DNA from: Aureimonas populi
GTDB taxonomy: Bacteria; Pseudomonadota; Alphaproteobacteria; Rhizobiales; Rhizobiaceae
NCBI RefSeq assembly: GCF_017815515.1
Contig: NZ_CP072611.1
Location: 3,224,001 to 3,288,000 of the forward strand
Direction: 5' to 3'
Length of the DNA: 64,000 nucleotides
The position numbers and the translations under genes were made by a program. This document shows positions 36,834 to 45,396 of this stretch, one piece after another; position 1 is the first letter of the stretch; each line of letters begins with the position of its first letter. The notes beneath the pieces are model-generated. The model made no database searches and was not told the origin of the DNA. It saw only the letters and a list, made by a program, of their open reading frames with translations.

Positions 36834-37904
36834 TCAGAGCGGCTCGCTCGTATCGCGCGCCGCGATCTCCTGCGCCGCCTTCTCGCTGCGGCGCGCGATA
36901 CGGCGCGCGAATATCGGCACCAGCAGCGCCAGAATCACGAAACGCACCACATGGTGGGCCGCCACATAGGCGGGGTCGAGCTGGAACTGGTAGGCCAGCA
37001 CCGTCAGCGCCTCCAGCGCGCCGGGCGCATAGGCCAGTGCCACCTTTCCCGGCTCCAGCCCGAGCGCGACCACCGCCACCCCGGCGGCCAGCGCGGAGAC
37101 GGCAAGGCCGATGGCGAAGGCGCCCAGCGAGGCCGGCGCGAGCTGGACCAGCATCCCCCGGTCGCCCGGCCGCAGCCGCGCGCCGATCAGCGCGCCCACC
37201 ACGATGAGCGAGGCGACGGCGAGGAAGGGCGGCAGGGGAACGGGCGCGATCTGCGTTCCGTGCAATATGGCGCTGGCCAGAAGCGAGCCGAGGATCAACC
37301 CGCCGGGCAGGCGCGATTTGATGCCGAGCCAGGCGCCCAGCAAGCTCCCCCCGAAAAGGATCGCATATTGATCCCATGCGATCGGGCCGGGCGGCGCGGC
37401 GTGGCCGCCGCCCACACCCTCGCCGCCCTCCAGCATGGCGAGGACGGGCACCAGAAACCCGATCAGCAGGAGCAGGCGCACCGATTGCACGATGACCACG
37501 CGGGTCATGTCCGCGCGCGTCTGGCTCGCCGCCGCCACCACGAAGGAGAGCGCGCCGGGAATGGAGGCGAAGAGCGCCGTCTGCCGGTCCCAGCCGAAGG
37601 CGTGGCGCAGGAACAGGAAGGTGGCCGCCACCACGGCCGCCACACCCGCCATCTGCACAAGGAAGGAGAGCGGCCACAGGACGAGCTGGTCCAGCACCTC
37701 GGGCGTGACCCCGGAGCCGGCCTGGATGCCGAGGAAGAAGAAGGCCACGTCCCTCACCCTGTCGGGCACGCGGGCCGGCAATCCGGCAAGGATGGCCAGG
37801 ACCACGGCCACGAGGCCGCCGAGAAGCCATGCCACCGGCAGGCCGAGCGCGTAGGCCGCCGCCCCGCCGGCCGCCGATATCGCGAGCGTGGCGAAAGACT
37901 TCAA
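36834..37904 (-). CDS. AbrB-family (COG3180) membrane protein
   Basis: A 356-residue membrane protein of the 'AbrB/ammonia monooxygenase-like' family, with two homologous halves of four to five helices. The duplicated motif is visible as PVAWLLGGLVAVVLA near the N-terminus and LPGGLILGSLLASAIL in the second half. It is not the AbrB DNA-binding protein. Function is unknown; a transport role is possible. A TTG at 37904 overlaps the aminotransferase stop (TTGA) and gives a normal N-terminus (KSFATLAISAAGG). Confidence 0.83.
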   Translation of the reverse strand: MKSFATLAISAAGGAAAYALGLPVAWLLGGLVAVVLAILAGLPARVPDRVRDVAFFFLGIQAGSGVTPEVLDQLVLWPLSFLVQMAGVAAVVAATFLFLRHAFGWDRQTALFASIPGALSFVVAAASQTRADMTRVVIVQSVRLLLLIGFLVPVLAMLEGGEGVGGGHAAPPGPIAWDQYAILFGGSLLGAWLGIKSRLPGGLILGSLLASAILHGTQIAPVPLPPFLAVASLIVVGALIGARLRPGDRGMLVQLAPASLGAFAIGLAVSALAAGVAVVALGLEPGKVALAYAPGALEALTVLAYQFQLDPAYVAAHHVVRFVILALLVPIFARRIARRSEKAAQEIAARDTSEPL

Positions 37905-39070
37905 GCCTGCCGCCCGATCCACCCCGCAAGGCGCGCGCCGGCCTCCTCCACCTCGTCGAGACGCCGGTGGAAGCACGCGCGCAGGAACCGGCCGCAGCCT
38001 GAGCCGAAGGCGGTGCCGGGCGCAAGGCCGACCCCCGCCTCGTCGGCGATGCGGAAGGCGGCCGCGCGCGTGTCCTGCATCCCGTCCACGGCGAAGAAGG
38101 CGTAGAAGGCGCCTGCCGGCTTGGCCATTTCCACCCGGTTGGTGGCGAGCAGCGCGTCGCAGAACAGGTCGCGCGCCTTGTGCGCCCGCTCGATTTGCGA
38201 GGCCACGAAGTCCTCGCCCTCCTCCAGAGCCGCGACGGCCCCTTTCTGCAGGAAGGCCGGCACGCCGGAATTGGAATATTGCACGAGGTTCTCGATCACC
38301 GCGCCCATCTCGGCCGGCGCCTCGATCCAGCCCATCCGCCAGCCGGTCATGGCCCAGTTCTTGGAGAAGGAGTTGACGAACACCACCGCATCGCCCTCCT
38401 CCATCACGTCGTGGAAGGACGGCGCGCGCCCGCCCTCGTAGAAGAAGCGCGAATAGATCTCGTCCGCGACGATGGTGAGGCCGTGGCGGCGGGCGATGTC
38501 GAGCATGGCGCGCAGCGTCGCGTGGTCCGCCGTCCATCCGGTGGGGTTGTTGGGCGTGTTGACGAAGATCGCCTTCGTCCTCGGCGTCACCGCCGCCTCC
38601 AGCCGCGCGGGGTCGAGATGCCACCCGCCATCGCGGCTTTCCAGAAGCACCTCCACCGGCTGCGCGCCGGCCAGGGCGGCGGCGGCCGAGAAGTTCGGCC
38701 AGAGCGGGCCGGTGAAGATCGCCTCCTCGCCCGGGCCCGCCAGCGCCGTCATCGCAAGCTGGATGGCGTGCATCCCCGAGCCGGTGACGAAGAAGCGCTC
38801 CGGGTCGGGCGCGGTGCCGTAGAGGCGGGCGGTGTAGCCGGCCAGCGCCCGGCGCAACTCGGGGATGCCGCGCTGCCAGGTGTAGAAGGTCTCTCCCTCG
38901 GCCAGGCTCCTGGCCGCAGCGCGGCCGATGAAGTCGGGCGTCGGCAGGTCGCCCTCGCCCGCCCAGAGCGGAATCAGCCCCTCATGCCCCCGCGCGTAGT
39001 TGATGACGGCGACGATGCCGCTCTCGGGAGCCGCGAGCGCGCGCGGGTGAAGTTTCGGCAGAAGGCTCAT
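37901..39070 (-). CDS. class I/II aminotransferase, PLP-dependent
   Basis: A fold-type I aminotransferase of 389 residues, of the aspartate/aromatic group. Features are WAGEGDLPTPDF near the N-terminus, YTWQRGIPELRRAL, VNTPNNPTGW with the PLP-binding Asn, VADEIYSRF, the PLP lysine in NSFSKNWAMTGWRMG, and the substrate Arg in RFLRACF. The amino-acid specificity cannot be read from sequence. The ATG at 39070 has GAGAG six bases before it; another ATG at 39085 is in frame. It is coupled to the AbrB-type membrane protein by a TTGA overlap. Confidence 0.88.
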   Translation of the reverse strand: MSLLPKLHPRALAAPESGIVAVINYARGHEGLIPLWAGEGDLPTPDFIGRAAARSLAEGETFYTWQRGIPELRRALAGYTARLYGTAPDPERFFVTGSGMHAIQLAMTALAGPGEEAIFTGPLWPNFSAAAALAGAQPVEVLLESRDGGWHLDPARLEAAVTPRTKAIFVNTPNNPTGWTADHATLRAMLDIARRHGLTIVADEIYSRFFYEGGRAPSFHDVMEEGDAVVFVNSFSKNWAMTGWRMGWIEAPAEMGAVIENLVQYSNSGVPAFLQKGAVAALEEGEDFVASQIERAHKARDLFCDALLATNRVEMAKPAGAFYAFFAVDGMQDTRAAAFRIADEAGVGLAPGTAFGSGCGRFLRACFHRRLDEVEEAGARLAGWIGRQA

Positions 39071-39133
39071 GGCGGTCTCTCGCATCCGGGCAAGACGCGT
39101 CGGACCCCCGCGCGTCTCGCTGGTGATGCGAGT

Positions 39134-39178
39134 GCGTCTTTCGCCTCCCCGCCGTCAAGAGGGGGCGGCGAAAGACGC
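39134..39178. repeat. long intergenic stem-loop between mscL and the aminotransferase
   Basis: GCGTCTTTCGCC (39134-39145) and GGCGAAAGACGC (39167-39178) are perfect 12-bp inverted repeats. The stem continues after one mismatch with four more G-C pairs around a loop of about 11 bases. It stands 18 bases after the mscL stop on the minus strand but has no T run, so it is an atypical terminator, a message-end stabiliser or a REP-like palindrome. Confidence 0.7.
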
Positions 39179-39196
39179 GAGGGATTTCGGCCGGGC

Positions 39197-39676
39197 CTAG
39201 AAGCCGGCGCCCGGCACCCGTCCGACGCCCGCATCCGGCGCATCCGGCGAGCGGCCCGGCGCGTTCGCGGCCAGAAGATCGCGAATCTCCTGCAGAAGCT
39301 CCTGCTCGCGCGGCACGGCGGCCACCTCGGCGGGCTTGGCCTCCTCCTTGCGCTTCAGCCGATTCATGCCCTTCACCACCATGAACAGCACGAAGGCGAC
39401 GATGACGAAGTTGATCGTGAGGGTTAGGAAGTTGCCGTAGGCCAGCACCGCGCCCTGCTCGCGCGCCTGCGCCAGACCGGTCGCCGTCACCTCTGAGGAA
39501 AGCGGGATGAACTGGTTGGAGAAGTCCACGCCGCCCGTGGCAAGGCCCACGACCGGCATGATGAGGTCGGACACGATGGAGTTGACGAGGCCGGAAAACG
39601 CCGCGCCGATGATGATGCCGATCGCCAGATCGACCATATTGCCCTTCAGGGCGAATTCCCGGAATTCCTTGAGCAT
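39197..39676 (-). CDS. mscL: large-conductance mechanosensitive channel
   Basis: MscL opens under membrane tension during osmotic downshock. The 159-residue protein starts [20 protein letters not shown] with the amphipathic N-terminal helix and the pore helix [20 protein letters not shown] second helix follows ([21 protein letters not shown]), then the charged bundle KRKEEAKP and a C-terminal helix [13 protein letters not shown] tail of about 25 residues rich in Pro and Gly is longer than usual. The ATG at 39676 has GAGGG four bases upstream. Confidence 0.95.
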   Translation of the reverse strand: MLKEFREFALKGNMVDLAIGIIIGAAFSGLVNSIVSDLIMPVVGLATGGVDFSNQFIPLSSEVTATGLAQAREQGAVLAYGNFLTLTINFVIVAFVLFMVVKGMNRLKRKEEAKPAEVAAVPREQELLQEIRDLLAANAPGRSPDAPDAGVGRVPGAGF

Positions 39677-39768
39677 CGTGCCCTCGCTGATGGCGACAAC
39701 CAGACGGTGAGTCTGGACGGCGGAAGGATGACTCAACCCGGCGGAAAAGCAATCGGTGGCCGGCTAAG

Positions 39769-40209
39769 CTAGGGCTTCGGTCCGCTGCCGATGAAATGGG
39801 CGACGATCTCGCGCCGGTGCGGGCGCGCGCGGTGCTCCACGAGGTAGACCCCCTGCCAGGTTCCCAGCAGCGGCTCGCCCGCCTCCACGGGGATCGCGAG
39901 GCTCACCCCCGACAGGACGGTCTTGATATGGGCGGGCATGTCGTCCGGCCCCTCCACCGTATGGCGATAAGGTCCATCCTGCGGCGCCAGCCGGTCCAGC
40001 GCATCCAGAAGGTCGGCGCGCACGTCCGGGTCGGCATTCTCCTGAATCGTCAGCGACGCCGAGGTGTGGCGTAGGAACAGCGTCACCAGCCCGTCGCCCG
40101 CCCCGTGCTCGCGCAGCATTCGGCGCAGCTCGCCGGTGAAGTCGCTCATGCCCCGCCCGGCGGTGCGCAATGTCAGGCGCGCGATGAAATGAAAGTCCGG
40201 TCGTGTCAT
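39769..40209 (-). CDS. yjbQ: YjbQ family protein (UPF0047)
   Basis: A 146-residue protein of the secondary thiamine-phosphate synthase enzyme family, a trimer with a metal or phosphate site. It has FLRHTSASLTIQENADPDV (residues about 45-63), GEPLLGTWQGVYLVEHR and the C-terminal REIVAHFIG. E. coli YjbQ can stand in for ThiE weakly, but the natural role is unknown. The start has AGAGGT six bases upstream. It follows on from an unrelated divergent hydrolase. Confidence 0.9.
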   Translation of the reverse strand: MTRPDFHFIARLTLRTAGRGMSDFTGELRRMLREHGAGDGLVTLFLRHTSASLTIQENADPDVRADLLDALDRLAPQDGPYRHTVEGPDDMPAHIKTVLSGVSLAIPVEAGEPLLGTWQGVYLVEHRARPHRREIVAHFIGSGPKP

Positions 40210-40283
40210 GGCGCACCTCTAACCGCTTTGACGGAAGGCCTCCACCGTTTAGATAGAAGCCGTTGCGGCGCGAGAGGAACACG

Positions 40284-41273
40284 ATGGCGGGCCATTCGAT
40301 CATCATCAACCGGCAAACCTTCGACGAGGGCTTTCCCGGGCCGGGCCTTGCCGAGCTCAACGAATCGATCGCCGCCTTTCACAAGTCCCGCCCCAGCCTC
40401 TGGTCGCTGCCGCTGGAGAGCGTGCGCAAGGCAAGGCGCGAGGGCGCGGGCGTGTTTGCCGCGCCGAGGGCCGACCCGGCGGCACGCGAGGCGTCCGTGC
40501 AGGGGCGCGGCGGCCACGCCATTCCCCTGCGCATCCTGACGCCGCAGAGCGGCACGGCGCGCGGCACCTACCTGCATTTTCACGGCGGCGGCTGGGTGTT
40601 CGGCGAGCCGGTGGAAAACGACGAACGCCTGCGCGCCCTGTGCGAGGAGGCACGCCTTGCGGTCGTTTCCGTGGGCTACCGGCTGGCGCCCGAGCACCCC
40701 TTCCCGGCGGCGCCCGAGGATTGCGAGGACGCCGCGCTCGCGCTCGCGGGCGGCCGGATCGAGGGCGTGCCCGCCGAGGGCCTGCTCATCGGTGGCGAAT
40801 CGGCCGGCGCGCACCTGGCCGTCCTCACGCTCGTTCGCCTGCGCGACGGCCATGGGCTGGCCCCTTTCAGGGCGGCCAATCTCATTGCCGGCTGCTACGA
40901 TCTCTCCCTCACCCCCAGCGCGCGCAACTGGGGCGAGGAGCGCCTCGTCCTCAACACCGAGGATTTGAAGGAGCTGGTGCTGCGCTTCGTGCCGGAAAGC
41001 TACGGGCTTCACGACCCGAAGGTCTCGCCGCTCTTCGCGGATCTGAAGGGCCTGCCGCCGGCGCTTTTCACGGTCGGCACGCGCGACCCGTTGCTGGACG
41101 ACACGCTGTTCATGGCCACGCGCTGGCTGAGCGCGGGCAACGCGGCGACGCTCTCGGTCTGGACCGGCGGGTGCCATGTCTTCCAGTTCTTCGACGCGCC
41201 GGCCAGCCGATCGGCCAACGCGGAAGCGACGCGCTTCCTGATGGACGCGCTGGGCGAGGACCGTGCGGCTTGA
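40284..41273 (+). CDS. alpha/beta hydrolase, hormone-sensitive lipase-type esterase
   Basis: A 329-residue esterase with HFHGGGW at residues 98-104 (oxyanion hole) and the nucleophile Ser173 in GGESAGAH. The catalytic Asp is probably in VGTRDPLLDD and the His in GGCHVFQFF. It shows the family order of the HSL group. The substrate is unknown. The ATG at 40284 has GAGAGGAA five bases upstream. Its stop overlaps the next gene (TTGA), starting a coupled run through pyrD. Confidence 0.88.
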   Translation: MAGHSIIINRQTFDEGFPGPGLAELNESIAAFHKSRPSLWSLPLESVRKARREGAGVFAAPRADPAAREASVQGRGGHAIPLRILTPQSGTARGTYLHFHGGGWVFGEPVENDERLRALCEEARLAVVSVGYRLAPEHPFPAAPEDCEDAALALAGGRIEGVPAEGLLIGGESAGAHLAVLTLVRLRDGHGLAPFRAANLIAGCYDLSLTPSARNWGEERLVLNTEDLKELVLRFVPESYGLHDPKVSPLFADLKGLPPALFTVGTRDPLLDDTLFMATRWLSAGNAATLSVWTGGCHVFQFFDAPASRSANAEATRFLMDALGEDRAA

Positions 41274-41617
41274 GCAGTCTCGTCTACAAGATCGTTCCGC
41301 GCGCGCTTTGGGAAGAGGCGCAGGCCAGGGGCCGTTTCGAGGGCGCGCCGGTGGACCACGCCGACGGCTACATCCATTTCTCCACCGCCGCGCAGGTGCG
41401 CGAGACGGCGGCGCGGCATTTCGCCGGGCAGACCGACCTGCTCGTCGTTTGCGTTCCGACCGAAAGTCTGGGCGATGCGCTCAAGTGGGAAGTGTCGCGC
41501 GGGGGCGCGCTCTTTCCCCATCTCTACGCCCCGCTCGACCTCTCTGACGTCGCCGCCGTGCACGAGCTGCCGCTCGGCGAGGACGGGACGCATCTCTTCT
41601 CGCAGGACATCCGATGA
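41270..41617 (+). CDS. DUF952 family protein
   Basis: A 115-residue protein of the DUF952 family, distantly related to ADP-ribosyltransferase folds. It has LVYKIVPRALWEEAQARG, DGYIHFSTAAQVRETAARHF and LKWEVSRGGALFPHLYAPL. The TTG start overlaps the esterase stop and its own stop overlaps pyrD (ATGA). DUF952 next to pyrD is common in Rhizobiales, but no function is established. Confidence 0.87.
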   Translation: MSSLVYKIVPRALWEEAQARGRFEGAPVDHADGYIHFSTAAQVRETAARHFAGQTDLLVVCVPTESLGDALKWEVSRGGALFPHLYAPLDLSDVAAVHELPLGEDGTHLFSQDIR

Positions 41618-42729
41618 GCCGTAGCTGGGATCTGGCCCGTTCCCTCTTCTTCCGCATGGATGCCGAGCGGGCGCACGGGCTGACCATCCGGGCGCTCAAG
41701 CACGGGCTGGTGCCGCGCCGCAACATTCCCATCGACCCGCGCCTGCGCGTGCAGGTGGCCGGCATCGCCTTCCCCAACCCGCTGGGCCTTGCCGCCGGGT
41801 TCGACAAGAACGCCGAGGTGCCCGACGCCGCCTTGCGGCTGGGCTTCGGCTTCGTGGAGGTGGGCACCCTCACGCCGCTGCCGCAGAAGGGCAACCCGCG
41901 CCCTCGCCTCTTCCGCATTCCCGAGGCACGCGCCGTCATCAACCGCTTCGGCTTCAACAACGAGGGCCACGCGGACGCGGCCTCGCGGTTGGAGAAGCGC
42001 CGCCGCAAGGCAGGGCTGGTCGGCATCAATGTGGGGGCGAACAAGGATGCGCCCGACCGGATCGCCGATTACGTGACCGGCATTCACCGCTTCGAGTGCA
42101 TGGCCACCTACCTCACCGTCAACATCTCCTCCCCCAACACGCCGGGCCTGCGCAAATTGCAGGAGGGGGCCGAGCTGGACAAGCTGTTCGAGGCCGTCAT
42201 CGCCGCGCGCGAGGGCGCGGCGGCCATCGCCGCCGCCCGGCCCTGCCCCGTCTTCGTGAAGGTGGCGCCAGACCTGACGCCGGCCGATATCGGCCATATC
42301 GCCGACGCGGCGATGAAGCACGGGATCGACGGCCTCATCGTTTCCAACACCACCGTCTCGCGCCGGGGCGTGGGCGGCCGCAAGCACGCCTCGGAGGCCG
42401 GCGGCCTTTCCGGCCGGCCTTTGATGGAGCGCTCCACCTACGTGCTGGCCGCCTTCCGCAAGGCGGTGGGGCCGAACCTGCCGCTGATCGGCGTGGGCGG
42501 CGTGGAGGACGCGGCCACCGCCATCGCCAAGATCGAGGCGGGGGCCGATCTGGTGCAGTTCTACACCGCCATGGTCTATGGCGGGCCGGACCTGCCGATC
42601 CGCATATTGGAGGGCATGAGCCGGCATCTCGACAAGCTCGGCGCGCCGGACATCCGCTCCCTGCGCGACACGCGGGTGGAGGATATCCTGAAGGCCGGCC
42701 CGCCGCCGGGCTTTCTCGACGCGGCCTGA
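41614..42729 (+). CDS. pyrD: dihydroorotate dehydrogenase (quinone), class 2
   Basis: Membrane-bound FMN enzyme of pyrimidine synthesis, 371 residues. It starts with the membrane-contact helices (SWDLARSLFFRMDAERAHGL), then NPLGLAAGFDKNAE, VGTLTPLPQKGNPRPRLFR, INRFGFNNEG, NISSPNTPGLRKLQ with the catalytic serine, VKVAPDL, ISNTT-like IVSNTTVSR, and VGGVEDA and YGGPDL at the phosphate site. It is coupled to DUF952 upstream and is followed directly by the deacetylase gene. It takes the product of a dihydroorotase such as the one at 22936. Confidence 0.95.
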   Translation: MSRSWDLARSLFFRMDAERAHGLTIRALKHGLVPRRNIPIDPRLRVQVAGIAFPNPLGLAAGFDKNAEVPDAALRLGFGFVEVGTLTPLPQKGNPRPRLFRIPEARAVINRFGFNNEGHADAASRLEKRRRKAGLVGINVGANKDAPDRIADYVTGIHRFECMATYLTVNISSPNTPGLRKLQEGAELDKLFEAVIAAREGAAAIAAARPCPVFVKVAPDLTPADIGHIADAAMKHGIDGLIVSNTTVSRRGVGGRKHASEAGGLSGRPLMERSTYVLAAFRKAVGPNLPLIGVGGVEDAATAIAKIEAGADLVQFYTAMVYGGPDLPIRILEGMSRHLDKLGAPDIRSLRDTRVEDILKAGPPPGFLDAA

Positions 42730-43659
42730 GTGTCGCTCCCCGTCGTCCATCATCCCGCCTTCGACGCGCAATTCGACGCGGCGCATCGCTTTCCGATGTC
42801 GAAGTTCACGCGGCTGGCGCAGATCCTGGTGGAGGACGGCGTCGTGGCGCCCGGCGGCTGGCATGTGCCCGAGCCCTGCCCGGCCGACTGGCTGGCGCTG
42901 GCCCACGACCCCGCCTATGTGCACGCCGTTCTGGCGCAGAGCGTCCCGCGCGAGATGGAGAAGGCCATCGGCTTCGCGGTGGACGACAAGGTGGCCATGC
43001 GCTCGCGCTGCGCCACCGGCGGCACCGTTCTGGCCGCGCGGCTGGCGCTGGCCGGCGGCCTTGCCTGCAACACGGCGGGCGGCAGCCACCATGCCGCGCG
43101 CGGCGGCGGCGCGGGCTTCTCCGTCTTCAACGACGTGGCGGTGGCGGCAAGGGTGCTGCTGGCCGAGAACGCGGTGGGGCGCGTGCTGGTCTTCGACTGC
43201 GACGTGCATCAGGGCGACGGCACGGCCCGCATCTTCGAGGGCGAGCGCAACGTCTTCACCCTCTCCATCCACGGGGAGAAGAACTACCCGATGACCAAGG
43301 CGCGCTCGGACCTGGACGTGGCGCTGCCGGACGGCACGGGCGACGCGGCCTATCTCGACATCCTGCCCGACCTTCTGGACGAGGCATGGCGGCAGGCCTC
43401 GCCCGGCATCGTCTTCTACAATGCGGGCGTCGATCCGCACCGCGACGACCGCCTCGGGCGCCTCTGCCTCTCGGACGAGGGGCTGGCCGAGCGGGACAGG
43501 CGCGTCATCGGCTTCTTCCGCGAACGCGGCCTGCCCGTGGCCTGCGTCATCGGCGGCGGCTATTCGCGCGACATAGAGGCGCTGTCGCGCCGCCACACCA
43601 TCCTCCACCGCGTGGCAACCGAGTTCATCGGGCGAAGCGGATCATCATCGCGCCCATGA
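42730..43659 (+). CDS. histone deacetylase-family amidohydrolase
   Basis: A 309-residue arginase/deacetylase-fold zinc enzyme of the acetoin-utilisation/acetylpolyamine deacetylase group. It has the HDAC signatures GGSHHAARGGG (His120, His121), FDCDVHQGDGT (Asp156, Asp158, His160 as zinc ligands) and NAGVDPHRDDRLG. Bacterial members act on acetylated small molecules or proteins; this one's substrate is unknown. The GTG start lies directly after the pyrD stop. The last 35 bases overlap the convergent EamA gene. Confidence 0.88.
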   Translation: MSLPVVHHPAFDAQFDAAHRFPMSKFTRLAQILVEDGVVAPGGWHVPEPCPADWLALAHDPAYVHAVLAQSVPREMEKAIGFAVDDKVAMRSRCATGGTVLAARLALAGGLACNTAGGSHHAARGGGAGFSVFNDVAVAARVLLAENAVGRVLVFDCDVHQGDGTARIFEGERNVFTLSIHGEKNYPMTKARSDLDVALPDGTGDAAYLDILPDLLDEAWRQASPGIVFYNAGVDPHRDDRLGRLCLSDEGLAERDRRVIGFFRERGLPVACVIGGGYSRDIEALSRRHTILHRVATEFIGRSGSSSRP

Positions 43660-44470
43660 GCGTGACGAAGGTGGAGGCGATGCGCCGCAGGTTCATCCGC
43701 TCCTTCAGGATGAAGGTGCCGATGAGGACGGCGAAGACGATGGAGACCTCGCGCAGCGCCGAGACGGTGGCGATGGGCGCCTGCGTGAAGTCCCACGTCA
43801 CCAGCGAATAGGCGACGAAGGAGATCGGCGCGCCGAGAAGCAGCACCGGCCGTGCCCGCGTGAACGCGCCCGCTAGCGCGCCGGGACGCGCCACGCGCAG
43901 GTAGAGGCACATGACCGGCACCTTCACCAGCGCCGCCGCCGCGTAGAAGGAGAAGCTGTTGCCGGCAAGGCGCGCGCCCGCGCCGTCCACCAGCGAATAG
44001 GTGGCGATCAGCACGCCGGTGGCCAGCGCCCAGAAGAGCCCCGCCCCGACCATGCGCTTCTCCCCACGCTCCGCGAAGACGAGGCTGGTCACGCCGGTTC
44101 CGATCACCAGCACCGCGAGCGACTGCATCGCGCTCAGCACCTCGCCGAGGAAGGCCGCGCCGGCCAGCGCGGTGAGGACGGGGGCGATGCCGCGCGCGAT
44201 GGGGTAGGCCTGCGTGAAATCCGCCGCCCGATAGGCCGCCACGAGGCAGAGGAAGTAGGCCGCATGGATGAGGGCGGAGGCGAGCACCAGCGGCCAGGCC
44301 TCCCGCGCCGGCAGGCCCGCAAGGGCCAGCGACAGCGCCGCGAGGGGGACGGCGCCGAGCGTGAGCGCCGCCATGGATGCGAACTTGTCCGCGCCGCTCT
44401 TCAGGAGCGCGTTCCATGTCGCGTGGAGAAGCGCGGCGAAAATCACCGCGCCGAAGACCATCATGGACAT
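43625..44470 (-). CDS. EamA-family (DMT) transporter
   Basis: A 281-residue membrane protein with ten helices in two EamA repeats. The first half has LLHATWNALLKSGADK, the second TVSALREVSIVFAVLIGTFILKERM, the usual end of the family. Its substrate is unknown. The ATG at 44470 has GAGGAG eight bases upstream. It lies after the small DUF6460 gene in the same direction (53-base gap) and overlaps the deacetylase gene tail. Confidence 0.86.
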   Translation of the reverse strand: MSMMVFGAVIFAALLHATWNALLKSGADKFASMAALTLGAVPLAALSLALAGLPAREAWPLVLASALIHAAYFLCLVAAYRAADFTQAYPIARGIAPVLTALAGAAFLGEVLSAMQSLAVLVIGTGVTSLVFAERGEKRMVGAGLFWALATGVLIATYSLVDGAGARLAGNSFSFYAAAALVKVPVMCLYLRVARPGALAGAFTRARPVLLLGAPISFVAYSLVTWDFTQAPIATVSALREVSIVFAVLIGTFILKERMNLRRIASTFVTLMGAMMIRFAR

Positions 44471-44523
44471 TGCGGGCTCCTCGCCTCGGATGGAGCCAGG
44501 CTACATCCGGCGGGCGCCCGCAA

Positions 44524-44793
44524 TCAACGCCGGCCGCTCTTCACCAGCCGCGAGATCAGGAAGATCGGCACGACGATGACCGCGCCGAGCAGGAAATACT
44601 CCGCCGCGCGCCCCAGAGAGCCGAAGACCAGCACCCATGCGTCGCGGAAGAGATCCACCACCCATTCCACCAGGTCCAGCGGATGGAGATTCAGCCAGGA
44701 GAGCACGAGCCCGACCGCCAGCGAGAGGAGCGCCAGCTTGATAAGCACCGAAAGCGGCGATCCGCCGAGAAATCTCGTTACGCTTCCGGACAT
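44524..44793 (-). CDS. DUF6460-type small membrane protein
   Basis: An 89-residue protein with two hydrophobic helices (LSVLIKLALLSLAVGLVLSWL and YFLLGAVIVVPIFLISRLV) joined by an amphipathic segment HPLDLVEWVVDLFRDAW. The N-terminus MSGSVTRFLGGSPLSVL fits DUF6460 proteins found in alphaproteobacteria, which have no known role. The frame continues open to 46443 only as a mirror of queF and ribB. The leader holds an 8-bp hairpin shared with the queF leader. Confidence 0.72.
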   Translation of the reverse strand: MSGSVTRFLGGSPLSVLIKLALLSLAVGLVLSWLNLHPLDLVEWVVDLFRDAWVLVFGSLGRAAEYFLLGAVIVVPIFLISRLVKSGRR

Positions 44794-44804
44794 CGGGACT
44801 TTTT

Positions 44805-44832
44805 CCTCTTGGACTTCCAACGCGCCAAGAGG
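44805..44832. promoter_or_regulatory. inverted repeat between divergent DUF6460 gene and queF
   Basis: CCTCTTGG (44805-44812) and CCAAGAGG (44825-44832) are exact inverted repeats around 12 bases. The element is 11 bases before the DUF6460 ATG and 39 before queF. It could be an operator or a leader hairpin for either gene. No preQ1 riboswitch pattern is present here, unlike at queC. Confidence 0.5.
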
Positions 44833-44871
44833 TAGGCGGCGGGAAAGACGGACGCAAGACGAGGCTTTGCC

Positions 44872-45327
44872 ATGACCGAGACATTGAGCCAGTTGGGCGC
44901 CGATGCCCGCCCCGCCGCCTCGCCCGAGGAAGCGGTGCTGGAGACCGTTCCTTACGCGCGGCGCGAAGGCCCGCCGGCCATCGTGCGCTTCACCTGCCCG
45001 GAATTCACCTCGCTCTGCCCCGTCACCGGGCAGCCGGACTTCGCCCATCTCGTCATCGACTACGCGCCGGACGAGCGGCTGGTGGAATCGAAGTCGCTGA
45101 AGCTGTTCCTGACGAGCTTCCGCAACCACGGCGCCTTCCACGAGGACTGCACGGTGATGGTCGGCCGGCGCGTCGTGGAAGCGACACGCCCGCTCTGGCT
45201 GCGCATCGGCGGCTACTGGTATCCGCGCGGCGGCATTCCCATCGACGTGTTCTGGCAGACCGGCGCGCCGCCCGAGGGCGCCTTCCTGCCCGACCAGGGC
45301 GTTCCGCCCTATCGCGGCCGGGGGTGA
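44872..45327 (+). CDS. queF: NADPH-dependent 7-cyano-7-deazaguanine reductase
   Basis: QueF reduces preQ0 to preQ1, the base inserted into tRNA. The 151-residue unimodular form has the catalytic Cys49 in [13 protein letters not shown] with Asp56, and the QueF motif [15 protein letters not shown] at residues 72-86 with the substrate-binding Glu. It completes the pathway begun by queCDE at the left end of the window but is encoded separately. GACGAGG lies nine bases before the ATG. Confidence 0.95.
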   Translation: MTETLSQLGADARPAASPEEAVLETVPYARREGPPAIVRFTCPEFTSLCPVTGQPDFAHLVIDYAPDERLVESKSLKLFLTSFRNHGAFHEDCTVMVGRRVVEATRPLWLRIGGYWYPRGGIPIDVFWQTGAPPEGAFLPDQGVPPYRGRG

Positions 45328-45396
45328 CGGCCTGTCCATGTTGATCGCGCGGGCGCGAGCGCTTACGACGGCGCCACGCATGGGGAAGGACGGGGC

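Noticed and set aside
41524..43608. 694-codon antisense frame opposite pyrD and the deacetylase
   Set aside because: Same mirror effect; its composition is His/Arg/Gly-rich and it runs across two genes with clear enzyme motifs.
44794..44871. A preQ1 riboswitch ahead of queF
   Set aside because: The leader has an inverted repeat but none of the UCGCAG / ACCC / AAAACAAGG pattern.
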